NCBI GenBank assembly: GCA_030271565.1
Contig: JARXKR010000088.1
Location: forward strand, 1-8,894
Direction of reading: 5' to 3'
DNA length: 8,894 nucleotides
From: Pseudomonadota bacterium
GTDB taxonomy: Bacteria > Pseudomonadota > Alphaproteobacteria > Sphingomonadales > Sphingomonadaceae
Below are positions 6,798 through 8,894 of the stretch, one piece after another; position 1 is the first letter of the stretch, and each line of letters starts with the position of its first letter. The notes under the pieces were generated by a model. It saw only the letters and a program-made list of their open reading frames with translations. It was not told the DNA's origin and did not search any database. A program made the translations under genes and the position numbers.

Positions 6798-8197
6798 GCC
6801 GGGCTGGTTCGGCGCGGCGGTACCTGACCCTTGCCGGGCTGACCGCGGTCGTTCTACTTGCCAGTGGCTGTGCGTCGGTTTCCCAGGATCGCGGTTTTGA
6901 TCAAGTTTCCAAGCTGGTGAAAGTAAGACTGGGAAACGATGCGCGCCTGCTTCGCACCGAGGAGGACGAGCATGCGTTGGCCGGCTTGATTGATCAGAAG
7001 CTACGCGCTCCGCTGCAAGCCGATGACGCGGTTCAGATCGCGCTGCTGAACAATCGAACCCTGCAATCGACCTATTGGAATGTTGGAATTGCCGAGGCCG
7101 AGTTGGTGCAGGCAGGACGAGTGCAGAATCCTTCGTTCACCTTTCAGCGCACACATCTGGGAACCGAGGTCGATATCGAGCGCTCGCTGACACTCAATCT
7201 TGTCAGCATGCTGACCGCTCCGCTCGCGCAACGCATCGAAGGGCGCCGCTTCGAGCAGACCAAGCTGATGGTCGCGAACCAGATGCTCCAGCACGCCGCG
7301 CAAACCCGACGCGCCTATTTCGACGCTGTCGCCGCGGGGCAGGGCGTGATGTACGCCAGGCAGGTGAACGAGGCCGCTGAAGCGAGCGTCGAACTGACGA
7401 CGCGAATGGCACAGGCCGGAAATTCAAGCCAGCTCGACCTTGCCCGCGAACGCGCGTTCCAGGCGGAGGCTGCGGCATCAGTGGCGCGCGCAGGCAAGCG
7501 CGCTGTAATCGCCCGTGAAACTCTGAGCCGCTTGATGGGCTTATGGGGCGCAAGCGCCGGCTACACTTTACCCGACCGGCTTCCGGACCTGCCGGCGGCC
7601 CCGGTGGAAATCGACGACGTCGAGCGCATCGCAATCCGCGAACGGCTGGACATCCAGGCGGCGAAAGTGGAGGCCGCGCAAACAGCGTCGTCGCTAGGAC
7701 TGACCAAGGCGACGCGCTTCATCAACGTACTCGACCTCGGGTACGTGCGCAACAGCAGCGCGGGGCAAGCATCCGCGCCCGGCTATGCGATCACGCTCGA
7801 GATTCCTCTGTTCGACTGGGGTTCAGCGCGGGTGGCCAAAGCCGAAGCGATCTATATGCAGGCGGTCAACAAGGTTGCGCAGGCCGCAGTTGAAGCGCGC
7901 AGCGAAGCGCGGCAGAGCTATCTGGAGTACCGCAGTTCCTACGACCTCGCCAAACACTATCGCGACCAGGTCATCCCTATACGCAAGAGGATCTCGGACG
8001 AGACGATGCTTCGCTACAACGGCATGCTGATCAGCGTGTTCGAACTGCTAGCCGATTCGCGCGAGCAGGCGGCTGCAGCTAACGGCTATATCGACGCCTT
8101 GAAAGAATATTGGATCGCGCAAACCAACCTGGAAGCGGCGCTCGGCGGGCGCATGCCCGCGCAGTCCGCAAGACCAAACAAAGGAACCACACCATGA
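6794..8197 (+). CDS. TolC/CusC-type outer-membrane factor lipoprotein
   Basis: A 467-residue outer-membrane efflux protein of the TolC superfamily (CusC/NodT type). Such proteins form trimeric channels through which RND pumps or similar systems expel metal from the periplasm. The N-terminus is a lipoprotein signal with lipobox L-L-A-S-G-C (Cys26). The mature part shows the duplicated outer-membrane-factor pattern: N-N-R-T-L-Q-S-T-Y and G-R-V-Q-N-P-S-F in the first half, then S-A-P-G-Y-A-I-T-L-E-I-P-L-F-D-W-G in the second, with long Ala/Gln/Arg coiled-coil helices between and after. The start at 6794 has AAGGAAG just upstream and overlaps the previous stop; the open frame extends further upstream, but that part is antisense-like reading through the small exported gene. 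Its own stop overlaps the oxidase start. Inner-membrane and periplasmic efflux partners are not in the window and may follow. Confidence 0.93.
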   Translation: MSRAGSARRYLTLAGLTAVVLLASGCASVSQDRGFDQVSKLVKVRLGNDARLLRTEEDEHALAGLIDQKLRAPLQADDAVQIALLNNRTLQSTYWNVGIAEAELVQAGRVQNPSFTFQRTHLGTEVDIERSLTLNLVSMLTAPLAQRIEGRRFEQTKLMVANQMLQHAAQTRRAYFDAVAAGQGVMYARQVNEAAEASVELTTRMAQAGNSSQLDLARERAFQAEAAASVARAGKRAVIARETLSRLMGLWGASAGYTLPDRLPDLPAAPVEIDDVERIAIRERLDIQAAKVEAAQTASSLGLTKATRFINVLDLGYVRNSSAGQASAPGYAITLEIPLFDWGSARVAKAEAIYMQAVNKVAQAAVEARSEARQSYLEYRSSYDLAKHYRDQVIPIRKRISDETMLRYNGMLISVFELLADSREQAAAANGYIDALKEYWIAQTNLEAALGGRMPAQSARPNKGTTP

Positions 8198-8894
8198 CTT
8201 CACGCAGATCGTTTCTGACAGGCGCGGGCGCCGCGCTGGTGGGCGCCGCCGCGGTCAGCAAGGCCGGCGCCGCCTCGCTGCCGGAAGCACCGACGCAATC
8301 GTCCGCCAGCACCATGCCGCCGCTGGCGCCGCCCAACGGACGTCCCTACAATCCGGTCGTCACCCTCAATGGGTGGACCTTGCCTTGGCGGATGAAGGAC
8401 AACGTCAAGGAATTTCATCTCGTCGCCGAACCGGTGGTGCGCGAAATCGCGCCCGGCATGAAGGCCAACCTGTGGGGCTACAACGGCCAGAGCCCGGGCC
8501 CGACCATCGAAGTGGTCGAAGGCGACCGGGTACGCATTTTCGTCACCAACAAGCTGCCCGAACACACCAGCATCCACTGGCACGGCCAGATCCTGCCGAA
8601 CGGCATGGACGGCGTCACCGGCCTGACCCAGCCCGGCATCGAGCCGGGCAAGACGTTCGTGTACGAGTTTGTCGCCAAGCATGCCGGCACATTCATGTAT
8701 CACCCGCACGCCGACGAGATGGCGCAGATGGCGATGGGCATGATGGGCCTCTGGATCACCCATCCGAAGAATCCGGCGCAGCACGCGGTCGACCGGGATT
8801 TCGTGTTCCTGCTGAATGCCTACGATATCGATCCAGGCAGCTACACGCCAAAGATCAACACCATGCTCGACTTCAACCTGTGGACCTTCAACAG
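8194..8894 (+). CDS. Tat-exported multicopper oxidase, N-terminal part (cut by window edge)
   Basis: The first 233 residues of a multicopper oxidase, still open at the right edge. It starts with a twin-arginine signal (S-R-R-S-F-L, residues 3-8, then an Ala-rich core), meaning export in folded form. The first cupredoxin domain follows, with H-W-H-G (128-131) and H-P-H-A (170-173), two of the four His-X-His motifs that hold the type 2/type 3 copper cluster, and a Met-rich stretch M-A-Q-M-A-M-G-M-M-G (176-185). These proteins oxidise Cu(I) or other substrates in the periplasm and protect against copper (CueO, PcoA, CopA-oxidase types). Its ATG overlaps the TolC-like stop (ATGA) and has AAAGGAA upstream. 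Codons after about the eighth are almost all GC-ending, more extreme than in the genes before it. The C-terminal type 1 copper site cannot be seen. Confidence 0.94.
   Translation, partial: MTSRRSFLTGAGAALVGAAAVSKAGAASLPEAPTQSSASTMPPLAPPNGRPYNPVVTLNGWTLPWRMKDNVKEFHLVAEPVVREIAPGMKANLWGYNGQSPGPTIEVVEGDRVRIFVTNKLPEHTSIHWHGQILPNGMDGVTGLTQPGIEPGKTFVYEFVAKHAGTFMYHPHADEMAQMAMGMMGLWITHPKNPAQHAVDRDFVFLLNAYDIDPGSYTPKINTMLDFNLWTFN

Overview
The window is a copper-resistance locus, most likely from a high-GC proteobacterium. A betaproteobacterium of the Burkholderiales type fits best, judging by GC-rich codon use and the style of the TolC/multicopper-oxidase operon, but no 16S or housekeeping gene is present, so this is an inference. 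It has two oppositely oriented halves that diverge from a 358-bp intergenic region (5528-5885).

The left half is all on the minus strand and handles cytoplasmic Cu(I). In transcription order it holds: a copper-exporting P1B-type ATPase with two N-terminal metal-binding domains (5527-2954); a glutaredoxin-like CPDC protein (2909-2637); a 2Fe-2S ferredoxin/FAD/NAD(P)-reductase fusion (2631-1588); a CueR-type MerR regulator (1567-1070); a CopZ-like copper chaperone (860-645); and a second, divergent MerR-family protein (528-31) that has lost one of the two metal-binding cysteines and several normally invariant DNA-binding residues. The first four genes are tightly spaced and look like one operon. 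Three sites with the CueR promoter layout (a TGACCTT half-site and a 19-bp spacer) lie in front of copA, the chaperone and the second MerR gene, so this half looks like a small CueR regulon.

The right half is on the plus strand and acts in the periplasm and outer membrane. It holds: a His/Cys-rich exported protein of CzcI-like layout (5886-6332); a small exported protein with a His-containing tail (6441-6797); a TolC/CusC-type outer-membrane factor lipoprotein (6794-8197); and a Tat-exported multicopper oxidase that runs off the right edge (8194-8894+). The last three genes are chained by ATGA overlaps. Its promoter is probably an extended -10 box that almost touches the GTG start codon.

Together the genes suggest that cytoplasmic Cu(I) is sensed by CueR, carried by the chaperone and pumped out by CopA, while the periplasm is protected by copper oxidation and outer-membrane efflux. 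The least usual part is the two-gene redox cassette (glutaredoxin plus ferredoxin-type reductase) placed between the copper pump and its regulator. Other points of interest are the degenerate second MerR protein and a start-less Cys-rich open frame beside the copA promoter.
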